NCBI GenBank assembly: GCA_030770535.1
Contig: JASVEC010000007.1
Span: 620,001 to 684,000 of the forward strand
Length of the DNA stretch: 64,000 nucleotides
Reading direction: 5' to 3'
Source: Batkoa obscura
Taxonomy: Eukaryota; Entomophthoromycota; Entomophthoromycetes; Entomophthorales; Batkoaceae
Shown here: in pieces, positions 12,283-24,826 of the stretch
How positions within the stretch are numbered: the first letter of the stretch is position 1
Layout: each line of letters starts with the position of its first letter
Translations under genes and position numbers: made by a program
Notes under the pieces: model-generated
Database searches by the model: none
Told to the model about the DNA's origin: nothing
The model's input: the letters and a program-made list of their open reading frames with translations, nothing else

Positions 12283-12557
12283 ATGGAATTAGGTTTATCT
12301 AATAAATGTGATAAACTCGATATCGCTCTCGCAAATTCGTTTATTATATACATACAATTAATAATAATATAAAAGTAAAGGAATCGAATATCGAGATAGG
12401 CGCAATGTACGTTACTCTTTTGCTTTATTAAATATAGAGTGACGTTTTAATATTAGGTCAGCATTAAGTACTATCTCTGAAAAAAGCTTTATATAAGTTA
12501 CGAAATCAGAAAAAGTTCACCTAAAATGAGGCAAAATTGTCACTCCTATTTAAAGTA

Positions 12558-12654
12558 GATAGGAATATCTTTTTGGTTTCATTATTTTTCCATTTTCAAA
12601 TGCTATTAAGTGGAAAATTGTAGTAAAATTCTTTAACAAAAGATATACTCATAT
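12558..12654 (+). mobile_element. MITE family A, copy 4 (degenerate)
   Basis: Diverged copy in the opposite orientation to copy 3, about 280 bp away: TTTGGTTTCATTATTTTTCC, then CTATTAAGTGGAAAATTG and a TTTAACAAAAGATATACTCAT right end. Terminal repeats are degraded. Confidence 0.65.
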
Positions 12655-12689
12655 GCTAATTTACTACTCAAATATGTTTTTTACTTAAA

Positions 12690-12770
12690 ATTTTGACATG
12701 AACTTAAATCTCAAATTGCATACAAAATGGACAAAATATTGAAACCAAAGACCTGTACATTTACTAACCA
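12690..12770 (+). repeat. Repeat family B fragment
   Basis: Contains AAAATGGACAAAATATTGAAACCAAA. This is the family-B terminal word (compare the reverse complement of 29096-29130, GGTTTCATTTATTTGTCCATC). Boundaries uncertain. Confidence 0.4.
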
Positions 12771-12976
12771 AAATTAGTTTAATAAAAATGTTTTTTTGTA
12801 ACTAGATTGTTTATTTATGAAGTTTGAGTTATTTTATCAACAACTCTACTCTTAAAATATACCTCCGATCAGCTACTTGTAAGATATAATATTCAAGATA
12901 AAAGTAAAAACAGTATCATGTTTGATGCTACTGTTTTCTGTAAATCAATTCTTTTTGATATAACAAACAAAATCAA

Positions 12977-13078
12977 TATGGGGATGTATTTTTTTATTCA
13001 AGTTTACTAGCAACCTTTCTGTTGAAATAGCGCTTAAAAAGTGGAAAAAATAATGAGGCCAAAAAAGACACCCCCATA
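12977..13078 (-). mobile_element. MITE family A, copy 5
   Basis: TA-flanked: TGGGGATGTATTTTTTTATT at left, AAAAAGACACCCCCA at right, core GAAATAGCGCTTAAAAAGTGG. An ATG-started frame on the minus strand is open over most of the element. About 500 bp upstream of the methionyl-tRNA synthetase start. Confidence 0.85.
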
Positions 13079-13546
13079 TGTTATATTGAAATTGTCTTAT
13101 TAGTCAAGCCTAATAAAGAATACTAATTTGTTTCTGTTACTAGTAATAATTATTAGCTTGATGTTTTTTATTTTTATAAGAATAGCAATGCCTAGAAAAT
13201 GGCAACATTTTCAAGCAAAATTAGGTTGATTTGGAATTAAACTTATAGAATAAAGTTGTAAACTTATTAATGATCCTGTTGTATAGCGGGGGAGGAAAAG
13301 AAACAAATTAAAAAATATATCCTATCGTACTCCATAGGGGGCTCATAATATAATTTAGCATCTATCATTTTTAAATAAAATGTGACTTAGTAGAAGCTGC
13401 GTATTTTTTAAAAAGTTCAATAAAAGCTGACTCATTTAATAAAAAATTAAATCCCAAGTTTTTAATTCTATAAAAGTAATTTTATAGAGTACAAAAAACT
13501 GCTTCACTTTTTATTTTTTTTTATCGTTTTGATAGTTTAAAAAAAG

Positions 13547-13556
13547 TATATATAAA
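13547..13556 (+). promoter_or_regulatory. TATA-like box upstream of MetRS
   Basis: TATATAAATA lies 30 bp before the chosen ATG at 13586. The spacing is short for a fungal TATA box, so the transcript leader would be very short. In an AT-rich genome this could be chance. Confidence 0.25.
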
Positions 13557-13585
13557 TACAAAAATAATAACAAAACAAAGTAAAT

Positions 13586-16041
13586 ATGGCAAAATTACCC
13601 AAAATAGTTGTTAAGAAAAGTACCACTGATGCTGAAGAGTGGATTAAACTTTTCAAAATTGTCTTAGCATGTCAACTTAGTAACCTTAAAGTACAATACT
13701 TCATACTAGAGCAGGACAGTGAAGGTAATTATGGTGTTCTTTATTTATCTAGTTATATTGAATAATTGTTTAGGTATCACTCTACCTTCCATTGAATTCT
13801 TTAAAGAAAAGGTGTCTTTTTTTGAACCTAATGCAGCAGTGAGGTAACTAATAAAAATATCGTATAGACGCAAATGATAACAAATAAAATAGATACATAC
13901 TTAAAGATAGCTATACGCTTGATACCAAAAAGGATATTAAAATAATAAGTACCATTGAAACCGAATCAAAAGAATTACAATCGTTTGTTAAAGGAAAAAC
14001 TGAGGCTAAAGAATTATTAGAAAAGATAGAGAAAAAAATCGATAGTTTAGTTAACCAAAACGAATTTAGTTTATTTTTTAAAACTTTATTCTTTGCTACT
14101 TTATATCCTTCCGTTGTAAATAATAACTTTACTTTGGAATCCTTCCCTCAGCTTAATGCTTGGTTTAAAGAGTTTTCAAACTTAGAACCAACTAAAGAAG
14201 CTATTAGTTTAACTAATGATTTAGCAGCTGGAAAAGCACCAATAATAGTCAGTGAAGTTAAAGAGGAAGTAAAAAGTATAATAGGTGATGAAACTATGCG
14301 TAAAATTAAAGAAGATATAGCTGTTGCATCAAAATCAAATGAGCCAAAACTCCCTATTCCTGGAAGAAGGAATATTTTAATTACATCTGCTTTACCTTAT
14401 GTAAACAATGTACCTCATCTTGGGAATCTTATTGGCTCCCTTTTAAGTGCTGACGTGTTTGCAAGATATTGCCGTATTTCTGGTGAAAACTACTTATACA
14501 TATGTGGTACAGATGAATATGGTACAGCCACCGAAACCAAAGCTTTAGAGGAAGGGGTCAGTTGCCAAGAATTATGTGATAAATATAATAAGATCCATCA
14601 AGAAGTTTATAAACATTTTGAAATTGATTTTGATTATTTTGGCCGTACTACCACAGAACAACAAACTGTTATCGCTCAAGATATTTTCATGAAGTTGCAT
14701 GGAAACGGTTTCACTCATCAAGAAACTGTATCTCAATTGTATTGTGAAAGATGTGAACGCTTTTTAGCAGATAGATACGTAGAAGGTACATGTCCTAAAT
14801 GTCAATATAATGATGCTAGAGGAGATCAATGTGACCAATGCGGTACATTGTTGAATGCCTCTGAGCTCATAAAACCACGCTGTAAGTTAGACTCCAATTC
14901 ACCAGTTTTACGTGATTCAACACATATTTTCCTTGATCTTCCAAACCTTCAAGCAGATTGCGAAAATTTTGTTAACAATAGCAGTGAAAAAGGAAAATGG
15001 ACCACAAATGGTAAAACAATTACAAAATCTTGGTTAAAGGAAGGTTTGAAGCCACGTTGTATTACACGTGATCTTAAATGGGGTACACCAGTGCCTTTAG
15101 AAGAAATGAGAAATAAAGTCTTTTATGTTTGGTTTGATGCCCCCATTGGATATCCTTCCATTACAGCCAATTATACTAAAGAATGGGAGAAGTGGTGGAA
15201 GAATCCAGAACAAGTTGAATTATTCCAATTTATGGGCAAAGATAATGTACCTTTCCATACTGTCATTTTCCCATCTGCTCTTATTGGTACAAAAGAAGAT
15301 TGGACTTTACTCAATCATATAAATACAACAGAATACCTTAATTATGAGGATGGTAAATTCTCTAAATCACGTAATGTTGGTGTGTTTGGTAACAATGTGA
15401 TTGAAACTGGTATTCCAGTTTCAGTATGGCGCTATTATCTTCTTTCAAACCGACCAGAAACAAATGATTCCATCTTTACCTGGAAAGAATTTATTACCAA
15501 GAATAACAGTGAACTTTTAGCCAATTTAGGCAACTTTTGTAACCGTATCCTTAAGTTTGTTGCTTCTACTAAATATCAAAGCACCATCCCAACCTTTTCA
15601 GTTGATGGCCCACTTGAACAAGGTTTAATTTCAGATGTTAATAAAATAGTAGCTCAATTCCATGCTGATATGAAGCTTGGTAAACTTCGTTCTGGTATCA
15701 AATTACTTATGGAAGTATCTCAGCTTGGTAATGGTTATTTACAAAGCGTTAAGATTGATAACACTTTGTTTAACGACCATCGTGAACAATGTGATAGTGC
15801 CGTTGGGCTTGCAGTCAACCTTGTTTATTTGCTGGCTTCCCTCATGTTCCCATTTATGCCTTCAAGTTCGGAACAGTTGTGTTCACAATTAAATGCTCCA
15901 CTTGGTTTACTCTTTGACACTTTTGACCCTCATACAATCCTCCCTGGTCACATCATTGGTCAACCACAACACTTATTCACTAGAATTGATGAGAAAATGG
16001 AACAAGTTTATCGCTCTCGTTATGGTGGTGGATCTTCTTAA
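13586..16041 (+). CDS. MES1: Methionyl-tRNA synthetase, cytosolic
   Basis: Three exons: 13586-13724, 13774-13843, 13893-16041; about 785 aa. It charges tRNA-Met with methionine for cytosolic translation. Residues 1 to about 190 form a GST-like N-terminal domain, as in yeast Mes1, where it docks the cofactor Arc1. The class I catalytic core starts at NILITSALPYVNNVPHLGN, with the HIGH-type motif HLGN at 245-248. The zinc-knuckle insertion has paired CxxC motifs (CERC, CPKC, CDQC; about 354-390). The KMSKS loop is present as KFSKS at 558-562. The anticodon-binding helical domain follows. The protein stops at YRSRYGGGSS with no C-terminal EMAPII-like tRNA-binding domain, as in yeast. Introns are confined to the N-terminal domain. 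The assignment is secure; the start is the only upstream ATG that splices in phase. Confidence 0.97.
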
Positions 16042-16133
16042 ATTTTTACATAATATTATATTAAAGTCAATATTAGAAAATTAGTTTTATTACTTATCAT
16101 TTTAATAAAGTATTGATAAAACAAATAAAAATA

Positions 16134-16239
16134 TTTGGGGATGTATTTTTGTTTAAGAGTTTTTTTACTAACAATCTTTCCGCTCAAATAGCGCTTAAAA
16201 AACGGAAAAAGTGATGAAACTAAGAAAAACATCCCCATT
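16134..16239 (-). mobile_element. MITE family A, copy 6
   Basis: Left end TTTGGGGATGTATTTTTGTTTAAG, right end AACATCCCCATT; core CGCTCAAATAGCGCTTAAAAAACGG. It starts about 95 bp after the MetRS stop codon, so it probably sits in or next to the 3'UTR. The minus-strand ATG frame is fully open in this copy. Confidence 0.85.
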
Positions 16240-16457
16240 CAATTGAAAAATTTAATTCACTATTATTTTATTTATATATATTATTATTTTTAAAACTTAA
16301 GTAAATAAAAGGAACCCTTCTCCTTTTTCAAAACTTAGCTTATAACTTAGTATTGGGTTTAATACTATAAAGCATTCTTTCATCAATTTTCTAAAAAAAG
16401 GAGGGTAAAAAAGAAACTTTCTACAAAACCAAAATAGTAATCTTAATCAAGTTTGAT

Positions 16458-19400
16458 TTATGATTCGGCTAAAAAATCTGGATTTATGCTTGGAAACTCA
16501 CCATCATTTTGCTTATTAAATGGATTAAAATCAAACGAATTCAATGGCAATTCTTTAGAACTAAAATTTAGCTTTGGCCTCGTCTCATAAGTGTTACTTG
16601 TTGAATTTAGTGAGTTATTAGAATGTCCTATCAGATGATCCATTTCATTGTTATTCATTCCAAGGTATTTCTTTGCTCCATTTATCTCCATGGGATTTTT
16701 GTTTCCAAGGTGATAATGAGAATAAAAACTAGGCTTATATGAACTTGATTCAGGACCTGTAAAACTAGTAGTCAATGAAGAAACTCGTATTTGTGGGTAA
16801 CTCTGTCCGATGTCAGGCTGAAATTGGAAATTATTTGATGGAATTGATAGTCCACCAGTGTTGTTGGCAGATTGATCCAACTCAGAAGTAGCAAATGTAC
16901 ATAGTTGATAAAATGTACCTATTGAGGATATACCATCAACAAACAAGCTTTTATACTTTTGATAGAGCTGACTTAATGGAACATAAGGTCGATTTTGTAA
17001 AGGTGTTGATAGTCCAAGTCCCATATCTATAAGAAGACTAAAGTATGCATGGCGTGCATGCTCTTGAGTTTGTTGAATAAAATGGTTTGAAACACCTCCT
17101 CTGTTATCAATAGGAGGAAGGCTGTCGTGGAAAACAGCGCTCTCGTTGCCCCCTATTGGGGAAGACTCTAATTCTCTGGACATGTTATTTGATTGTGAAA
17201 GAGAAGAGTTTAAAAAGGACTTCTCTGGAGTCCATGGCCTGGTATATCCGTTCATATTAAAATTAGGATAATGAGTATGATTTGCTCCATAACCTCCGTA
17301 ATTCCAATAAGGATCTATCATTGGGTTAGTAGGAATTGAGTACATTGAACTATAACTTGGCTTATTAAAGCCATTATAAGTTGAAGGTGTGTAGTTCGAG
17401 CACCCAAGTCCAGATTGATATGGATATTGCATAGGGTAATTAGGGATTGGCGCAATGCCTGGAGGTCCCATAAACGGAGCGCTTTGTGTATTTAAACCGC
17501 CTATTTATTTTACATAAGTTTTAAACTATAACTAATAATATAAATAACTTACCTGTTGGATTATTTTCATTTAGATCAAGCAATGGCTCTATGAAAGGTT
17601 GAAAATACGGATTCATCTGATCTTTTTCATCCACGTTTCCAATTTCAATAGGGGATCTTTTATCCGAAGATAATTCTGGAAAATCTGAAAGCGACTTTCC
17701 ATCAACAATAGTTGACTTGGATAAAGTAGTTGGAGTACATGAAGGTATAGGCTTCCATGCTTCAGTACGTGATGATTTAAGTTGGCTTACGGTTGGTGAT
17801 TTAATACTATTTAATTGGGTATTTTTTTTAACATTAGAATGGCTCTCTACCTTCATTTCGTTTGTATTTATAGTACGTGAATCATCACTCTTAGCCCTTC
17901 CTTGTTTCTTAACGGGATTGATATCCGTCTTATTTACAGAAATAGGGGTGGTTGAGGTCTTGTTCTTTAAATGTTGGTTTAAGGTATCTGAGGGACTGCC
18001 AATTTTTTCTTTAGATTCAACATTCTTCTGTTTAGTAGGTTTCGTATTTATAGGAATACTTTCTGTGAATTTTTTCTTTATTGTTATAACTAAAGGCTCC
18101 TGTTTTTTACTCTCTGTTGATTTTGTAGACTTCTATATATTAATTTAGCTCATTTACCATTATAAAAACATTAATTGAACTTTACCTTGGTACTCTTAAC
18201 TTGTTCTGCTTTAGGTGCTTTTTTAATCTTTTCAGCTTCAATTCGAGAATTCTTTTCTCTAGCCCTCTGTATTTCAGCCTCAAGCTCTTCTTCAAGCTTT
18301 TGTTGTCGTTGGAGTTCTTCTTGTGCTTCAGCTTGTCTCCTTTCTTCTTGCTCTTTTTCTGCCTCTGCTTCACGTTGTTTACGAGCAAGCTCCTCTTCAA
18401 ATTTTTTGATATTTTTAGCAGCTCTAAAATCGAGTTAAACCATGGTGAGGTATATTAAAAATTAATTTACTTTTTCTTTCCTTTTTTAGAACTAGCGTTT
18501 GATTTTGATTTCTCTTCAAGTTCAATTTCTTCTATTAGTTTCTCTTGTCTGCGTTGAACAAGCTAAAAATAATCAAAGTTAATCTTCATGATAATTACAA
18601 TAAACTGTTTATAAAAATAGCTTATTAAGATTGCCTTGTGATTTTAAATCACAGTAATACAGTTATACTTACCATTTCTCGATAATAATTTACAATTCTA
18701 TGATCAAATAATTTAGTGACATAAATTTGCATCAAAGTTTCATCATCCAATGAGGTTTTTAACGCGATTTTAATCTTTTCCTCACCTATTTCATCTTTAC
18801 TGTCCGAATTTCTAGAGTTTGCTATCACTGGCTTGTTAAAATAACACTCTTTATCGCCACATCTCGTCTGAAATCTAATTAGTATAATTTTATATAAAAG
18901 CAATTGAAAATACCCATGAGGATGTCATTCCCTCAGGAGGATTTGCAGCTGGAAAAGGCGCCCTATCTTCCGGGATCTTCTCTTTTTTATTTGGGTCATC
19001 TGCGTGAGTTAACAATCGAGGCGAGCCGCCATTTTGTTTACTAAGCCCTAGCATATCAGCTGCCAAAGCCATGTTAGCAGCTAAAGAAGTTAGGGGTGTA
19101 TGATCACAATTTTCAATGCACGGCACCGGTCTCCCACTTGATTTCTCGATTTTATAATGTGGAAAATCTAATTGATGTTTTTCTTTTGAATGTTCAACAC
19201 AAAAATGTAGTTTGCCGTCTCTTAGCCTCTCATTAGAAAGTCCTTCGCTTTTAGCTAATGAAATGGAATTGACTTCATCTGCGTAGGTTGCCATTATCTT
19301 TTGTTGATCATATAGCAATTTCTTTGATATTTCAATATATAGTTCTCCACTATCTTTGATCATTTGAAGCGCGATATTATAGATTTTTTCTATAAATTAA

Positions 19401-20367
19401 ATAAATAATTGTTTTTAAAAATCACTAAAAAAATACTTTTTAAATCTTCAACAGAGCCATCGAAAAACTTAGTTTCGGCCGCTTCTTTAAATATTTTATC
19501 AGATGATATCTCCAGCTTATCGGCTCTACTAGAACTTTCCAAGCTTTGGGCTACTCGATACCTTGTATAAAAAGCTTCGAATTGAACCTGCATAAATGCC
19601 CTTTAATTCCATTTAGTTTTATGAAAAAATCATTTATCTTAATTAAATTACCGTTTGGGATCACACTCAATGCAGGTGCAATTATGATATTTTATATTCA
19701 ATGGCCCACTTTTAGTACTCTTCATTTTATTTTTCACATGTGTAGTAAAGAAGTATTTACAATCCCCATCAATCTTAAGTATCTTTTTTTGTAGCTTTAG
19801 CGGAAGTGTTCTCCAATGACCAATAGCCAAAGCACGTTCTTCACGCATGCCTTTGGCTCTCCAAATTGAGTTTTCTTCACTGTTATCCATTTCCTCAGCC
19901 TTTTTTTCTTTATCTTTTTTAACTTCGGTTGCTTCTGAAGTCATCCTTTCTTTTATAGCCTTGAAAATACTAAGCTCTTCTTCAAGCTCGTCATCACTTG
20001 ACCACTCACGAACGTTGCCAAATTGCTTTTCTGAAATGGTAAAACTTTTCTCACCCTTTGGGTTGAGGGGGGAACTAAATGTTTCAGTTATAATTTTGTT
20101 TGGAGTAATACGTATTTGAGCGTCAATTTTAGCCGACCTCTTTTCCATAAACTCGGTTGAACTTTCCAATATATTTTTGAGTTCGGATAAACAACTTTCA
20201 AGTGGCATCTCTTCTATACTACTTCCACTATTATTTTCTACTTCCTTTTTGTGGATTGTAAATTCGTTTGTTTCTATACTTGTTGACTCTGTTTGTATAC
20301 ACCAATATCTTGTACCTGAACGATCGTATAATAATCTTGTGCTCTTTTTTTCAGATCTTGTTGACAT
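16458..20367 (-). CDS. NST1-like stress-response protein
   Basis: Eight exons: 19652-20367, 19437-19600, 18914-19389, 18673-18867, 18471-18562, 18186-18423, 17553-18132, 16458-17500; about 1167 aa, in the size range of fungal Nst1. Nst1 was described as a negative regulator of salt tolerance in yeast and is linked to mRNA/P-body biology. Residues 1-300 hold a conserved-looking block with REERALAIGHWRTLPLKLQ and HNCTCIECDPKR, resembling the Nst1 'CxC..C' region. The middle is a highly charged Lys/Glu/Arg coiled coil (about 520-640). The tail is Ser/Asn/Pro/Tyr-rich and disordered, with many GY/NY repeats. One intron (18563-18672) is 110 nt; the rest are about 45-55 nt. All junctions keep phase. 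The match to Nst1 is by overall architecture and one short motif, so the name is tentative; the gene model itself is good. Confidence 0.6.
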
Positions 20368-22462
20368 TGTTTGTTATAATAACATAAACTAGCTTTTTAG
20401 TTCAATTTTAAAAAGTTATCAACTAAAAACTGTAGGTCAAATTGAATATAAGTTAAATTTACAACCTAACTTTTCTTATCCAGAATTTTACACTAGATTT
20501 AAATGATTTGCAGCGCTTTAATTTGCTAGCTTTCAATACTTCAATTTTAACTTATTATTCTGAGCTTATAATAAACTGTGAACCCTTTGAAATCAAACAT
20601 TAATTAGTGATTCATATATAACCAATTAAAAGTGCAATATTAATTATTTAACCAATCAAGTTGAATATTGATTTGTTTTTATTATATTATTAGTTTAACA
20701 TCAGTTTTGTTATATGATTGATATTTATATTAGCTAAATCTATCATGTATATTAAAATACTAGGATCAAACTATTCAATAGATATACAGTCTTAATAGCC
20801 AAAAAGGATTTTAATTATCAAATAAGTGAGTATTTAAAAATATTTTTTAAGATAACATTTGAAACTAATATTGCTATGAATCTAATAGTATAATAAAGAT
20901 GTTGAAATTATAATATTTCAAAAAAAAACTGTGTTTAGTCCTTCGTGATAATTCTGATAATTACAAAAATACTGGTATATTTATATATTGCTGGTGTGCT
21001 ATGAAATATTATTATATAAGTTTAAAACAATCGTTAAAATAATAATTATTTTAATAAAAATCAGTAAAAAAGTAGATAAATATCATTTTTTATTTTATTT
21101 TATTTTATTTTATTTTACTCAATTTTATTACATGATTTTGTATGCTATTACAAGATAACTCAGTGATTTTATATTATTCTATTAAGCAGATTGATTATAA
21201 CAAAAATAAATACAAACTATTAGAACTAATGTATATCAATCTGTCTCGACTGTATTATGTTTTTTTATAATAAATATTATAAAATATTAAAATAGCTATT
21301 GCTTAAACTAAAAGATATTTTTGAAAGGTTTCCGAAATTTATCGAATTTTGAACATAAATAAAACTTTCATTTATTATTTATTAATTTATCACTTTTTTT
21401 AAAAGATTATAATAAATAAAAATACTTGATCATATAATATATATACATAAAGAATAATATGTTATACTAATGACTTCTATTTAGTTTGACGTATATATTG
21501 CTAAAAAAAACTCAAGGTTTTTTAAAATAAAATTTGGATAAAAATGCTATAAAAATATTGTAATAAGAAACAAGGAGCTATTAGAAAAAGTACAAACAAA
21601 ATAGCTGTAAGGATAAATATGAATATAAATATAAATATTTATATATGCGTTAAATATTTAAATGCTTAAGAATCAATAATATCTAACAATTACTTTAATA
21701 AGCTTTTGATATTTTAAAATTAAAATTAAGCTAAAATCAGTGCTAACTTAATTATTTTGTTAGCATTAAATGAGCTTTCAGAATATAATTTGACTATGCT
21801 TCCCTTAAATGACAGCAACGTTGGGTTTATAATATATATGTAAACATTTATAGTGGAAGGACCATATAAACAATCTAAAATTATCTTGTAACTTAATTTA
21901 ACTACTTTACTTTTGTTGCTTTCTCAACTGTTTAAAAAATGTCATAAATCTTCAATTATCCTGCTATTAAATATCATTGAAATCCTATTTTGTATATTAG
22001 ATAGTTTGAATATTTAGTTGTTGAAAAAATTTATATTTTAACAATACTACAGTATACATGTTATAATCAGAAAGAAATAAAACAGCAGAGGTTTTTTATT
22101 TTTTATAATATTTAGTTTAATTCAATTATTTTAAACTATGGATTTCCAATGATATTATATTATAGTATATAGATTTAATATATTTACTAAATTCAAATCT
22201 AAATTCAACTTACTAATGTTATACTACTTTTTTATAGTCTGAAAAAGACATATTAAAATATTTGTTAACAAACAGTTAAAGTTGTTATTTTATATAAATT
22301 GTCAAAATTTATAAGGAATTTAATAAATAAAAAGTAATTAGTAAAATTAACAAATGATTTGATGGATAGATTATTTGGACAAGTTTGTTCCTGATTAAGC
22401 ACTTAAATATATTTTACTAGTCTTCAAGTTCTTTCCTTCCAAATCTTTTTGATTTAACGAAT
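20368..22462. other. Divergent intergenic region, 2.1 kb
   Basis: AT-rich, low-complexity spacer between the divergent NST1-like and Asc1 genes. It contains a (TTTTA)n microsatellite. No ORF, MITE copy or RNA gene was recognised. Confidence 0.5.
21086..21117. repeat. (TTTTA)n microsatellite
   Basis: About six tandem copies of a TTTTA-type pentamer. Confidence 0.8.
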
Positions 22463-23949
22463 ATGGACTCTCTTAATTTCAAAGGAACCCTTGAGGGTAA
22501 TACTTTATTTCATTATTAGCTTAGTTTTAGTTTACAAACATAATTATTAAACCAAATACATATATATCAGTTAAAGACAAAATACAAAAACGACAATAAC
22601 ACCATTGTGAAACAATAAGACGAAGTTCTGATATAGCAAAAGAAAAGTTTAATATAATTTATAATGAATAAATTGATGGATGCATCCAAGTTGTAAACTA
22701 AAAAAGTCAAAGAAAAACATGAAATTTCAGTGCTCATTTTCTAAATTTTAAATTTACAGCTCACCAAAACTGGGTAACTGCCCTTGCCACCACTGAAGAC
22801 CCAAATGTCTTAATTTCTGCCTCTCGTGGTAAGCATATATTAAAACTTAAAAAGAAAAACTGTTTAACTAAAGACAGTGGGTTAAATAGACAAGAGTGTC
22901 ATCGTCTGGGACTTAAAACGTGAAGATTTAGCTTACGGTGTTCCCCGTAAATCTCTCCGTGGTCATAACCACTTCATTTCAGATGTTGCTGTTTCATCTG
23001 ACGGTCAATTCGTATTAACTTCTTCTTGGGATAAAACCCTCCGTCTTTGGGACTTAAGCACTGGTAACACCACTCGTCAATTCGTTGGTCACACTGATGT
23101 AATTTTATTATCTTTTTTTCTTATTTTTTGCTGATTATTTTTATTAGGATGTTCTTTCAGTTTCTTTCTCTGCTGATAACCGTCAAATTGTTTCCAGTTC
23201 CCGTGATAAAACTATTAAGCTTTGGAACACTGTCGGAGAATGTAAATTCGATATCACTACTGATAACCACAGTGATTGGATTTCATGTGTCCGTTTCTCT
23301 CCAAACCCAGCTAATCCATTAATTGTTTCTGCTGGTTGGGATAAAGTTGTTAAGGTAAGTTTTGTTTTAATTCAAAATATTTAAGCACATGATGTTTTGT
23401 GATACTTGCTACTTCTGAGCTTGGTCGCCAAGCAATGAGAAGCTAAAAACCCACATGTTTGTCTGAGGCTTATTATAAAATATGAATTGTGTCACTTTTT
23501 GTAACAAAGCTAAACAATATTATTAGGTATGGGATCTTACTAAATTCAAGCTCCGTACCAACCACAAAGGACACTCTGGACCAGTCAATGATGTTACCGT
23601 ATCACCAGATGGTTCCCTCTGTGCTTCCGGAGGTAAAGATGGTATTACCATGCTTTGGGATCTCAATGAAGGCAAACATCTTTACTCTCTTGAAGCTAAC
23701 AGCTCCATTAACGCTTTGGTTTTCTCACCAAATCGTTACTGGCTTTGCACTGCCACCTCCAGCTCCATCAAAGTATGGGACTTGGAATCAAAGACCATTG
23801 TCAGTGAACTTACCCCAGAATTTACCAACGTTGGTAAAAAATCTAACGACCCAGAATGTATTTCCCTTGCTTGGTCTTACGATGGTTCTACCCTCTTTGC
23901 TGGTTATACTGATGGTATTATCCGTGTTTGGGGAGTTGACCACTCTTAA
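22463..23949 (+). CDS. ASC1: Asc1/RACK1, ribosome-associated WD40 protein
   Basis: Five exons: 22463-22496, 22760-22828, 22890-23098, 23148-23354, 23527-23949; about 313 aa, the usual size. RACK1 is a seven-bladed propeller on the head of the 40S subunit that links translation to signalling and quality control. WD repeats are visible throughout: [60 protein letters not shown] and [11 protein letters not shown]. Codons are more C-ending than in the neighbours, as expected for a highly expressed gene. Intron 1 is unusually long (263 nt). The last intron (172 nt) contains a box C/D snoRNA (separate entry), as the yeast ASC1 intron does. Confidence 0.98.
23382..23472 (+). ncRNA. Box C/D snoRNA, U24/snR24-like, in the Asc1 intron
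   Basis: Inside the 172-nt last intron of Asc1. Box C ATGATGT is at 23389-23395, D' CTGA at 23415-23418, C' AATGAGA at 23434-23440 and D CTGA at 23463-23466. A terminal stem pairs TAAGC (23382-23386) with GCTTA (23468-23472). The sequence before D' (ATACTTGCTACTT) closely resembles, from memory, the U24/snR24 guide ATATTTGCTACTT, which directs 2'-O-methylation of large-subunit rRNA. Yeast snR24 also lies in the ASC1 intron, so position and guide agree. The second guide (before D) does not obviously match the known U24 sequence. Confidence 0.85.
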
Positions 23950-24185
23950 ATTGGGTAAAATATCCAAATAAAATACCAAAAAATTAATTTATAAATTAAA
24001 GACAATAGATTAAGTTGTTTAAATGTATGCTATCGACTGAATTATTTTTATGATATTACATTAAAGAGAATATAATTTATAGTTATTAGGAGCAGCAAGT
24101 AAAAATTGTTAGACAAAAAGTAGGGAATTAATTTATTATTTTTATAAGATATAATACAATGTAAAACGGATATTGAAGAAAAGGA

Positions 24186-24826
24186 TTACAATAAATTGCC
24201 TTCAGTACTATTAAAATTTCTATATGCAGCATATGGATTTGAAATAATTGTAGGGTAATCTGTTTGAGATTTAGCTGCTGTACAAGAAATTTCTACTGGC
24301 TTAATGACCATCCATTTTGACAATTGATTGTAGATAAATGTGGCACGTATGGTCATAGCTTTAGGACAAGGGTTTGGGGCTAACCATTCAAACTCTGTAT
24401 TCGAACTTTTTTCTGAATTATCTTTGTGTGTAATTACTGAATCCTTTTGATAATTAAATCTCTTACACCTCTTCTCATTATCTTTAAATGTTTTAGTATC
24501 ATACGTAAATGAACCCACTCGATCCTTATCCGTTTCTCCTTGTACATACAGTAGTAGTCCATGGTAATAGGGTACCAGAGCGCTTACTTTAAGTGTTAGT
24601 TTACCTCCAGCTGTCACTTTACAATCCCCACAGCTTACACTACAAATTGTTAGTTTATACACAAAAATTGACATTAAGTTTACTTGTATTTATAGGACTC
24701 AGTGTTATCGCCACCCATACAACCTGACGTTTTCTCAGCATCAGATTCACACAAAGGAGAGCCATTCGGTAAGGCAGTAATTAAAGCTAGGATATAGTTT
24801 AAATAGAACAATTTCAATAACCACAT
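24186..24826 (-). CDS. Secreted Reeler-domain protein
   Basis: Two exons: 24684-24826 and 24186-24639; 198 aa. The N-terminus MWLLKLFYLNYILALITA is a signal peptide. The body fits a single Reeler (reelin-like, immunoglobulin-fold) domain: LPNGSPLCESD near the mature N-terminus, YYHGLLLYVQGE, VGSFTYDTKTF, ITHKDNSEKSSNTEFEWLAP, and a closing strand around KWMVIKPVEI. Cysteine pairs (C..C, CGDC, C..C) suit an extracellular disulfide-bonded fold. The function in fungi is not known; in animals such domains occur in reelin, defence-like proteins and ferric reductase-type proteins. It is convergent with Asc1, with 236 bp between stop codons. The domain call rests on motif order, not on a profile search. 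Confidence 0.75.

Noticed and set aside
18175-18458. Plus-strand ORFs rich in Ser/Phe/Cys opposite the NST1-like gene
   Set aside because: They are the antisense shadow of the Lys/Glu/Arg coiled coil and overlap its splice sites.
22497-22759. A second snoRNA in the long first intron of Asc1
   Set aside because: A C-box-like ATTGATGG and scattered CTGA occur, but not in the right order or spacing, and there is no terminal stem.
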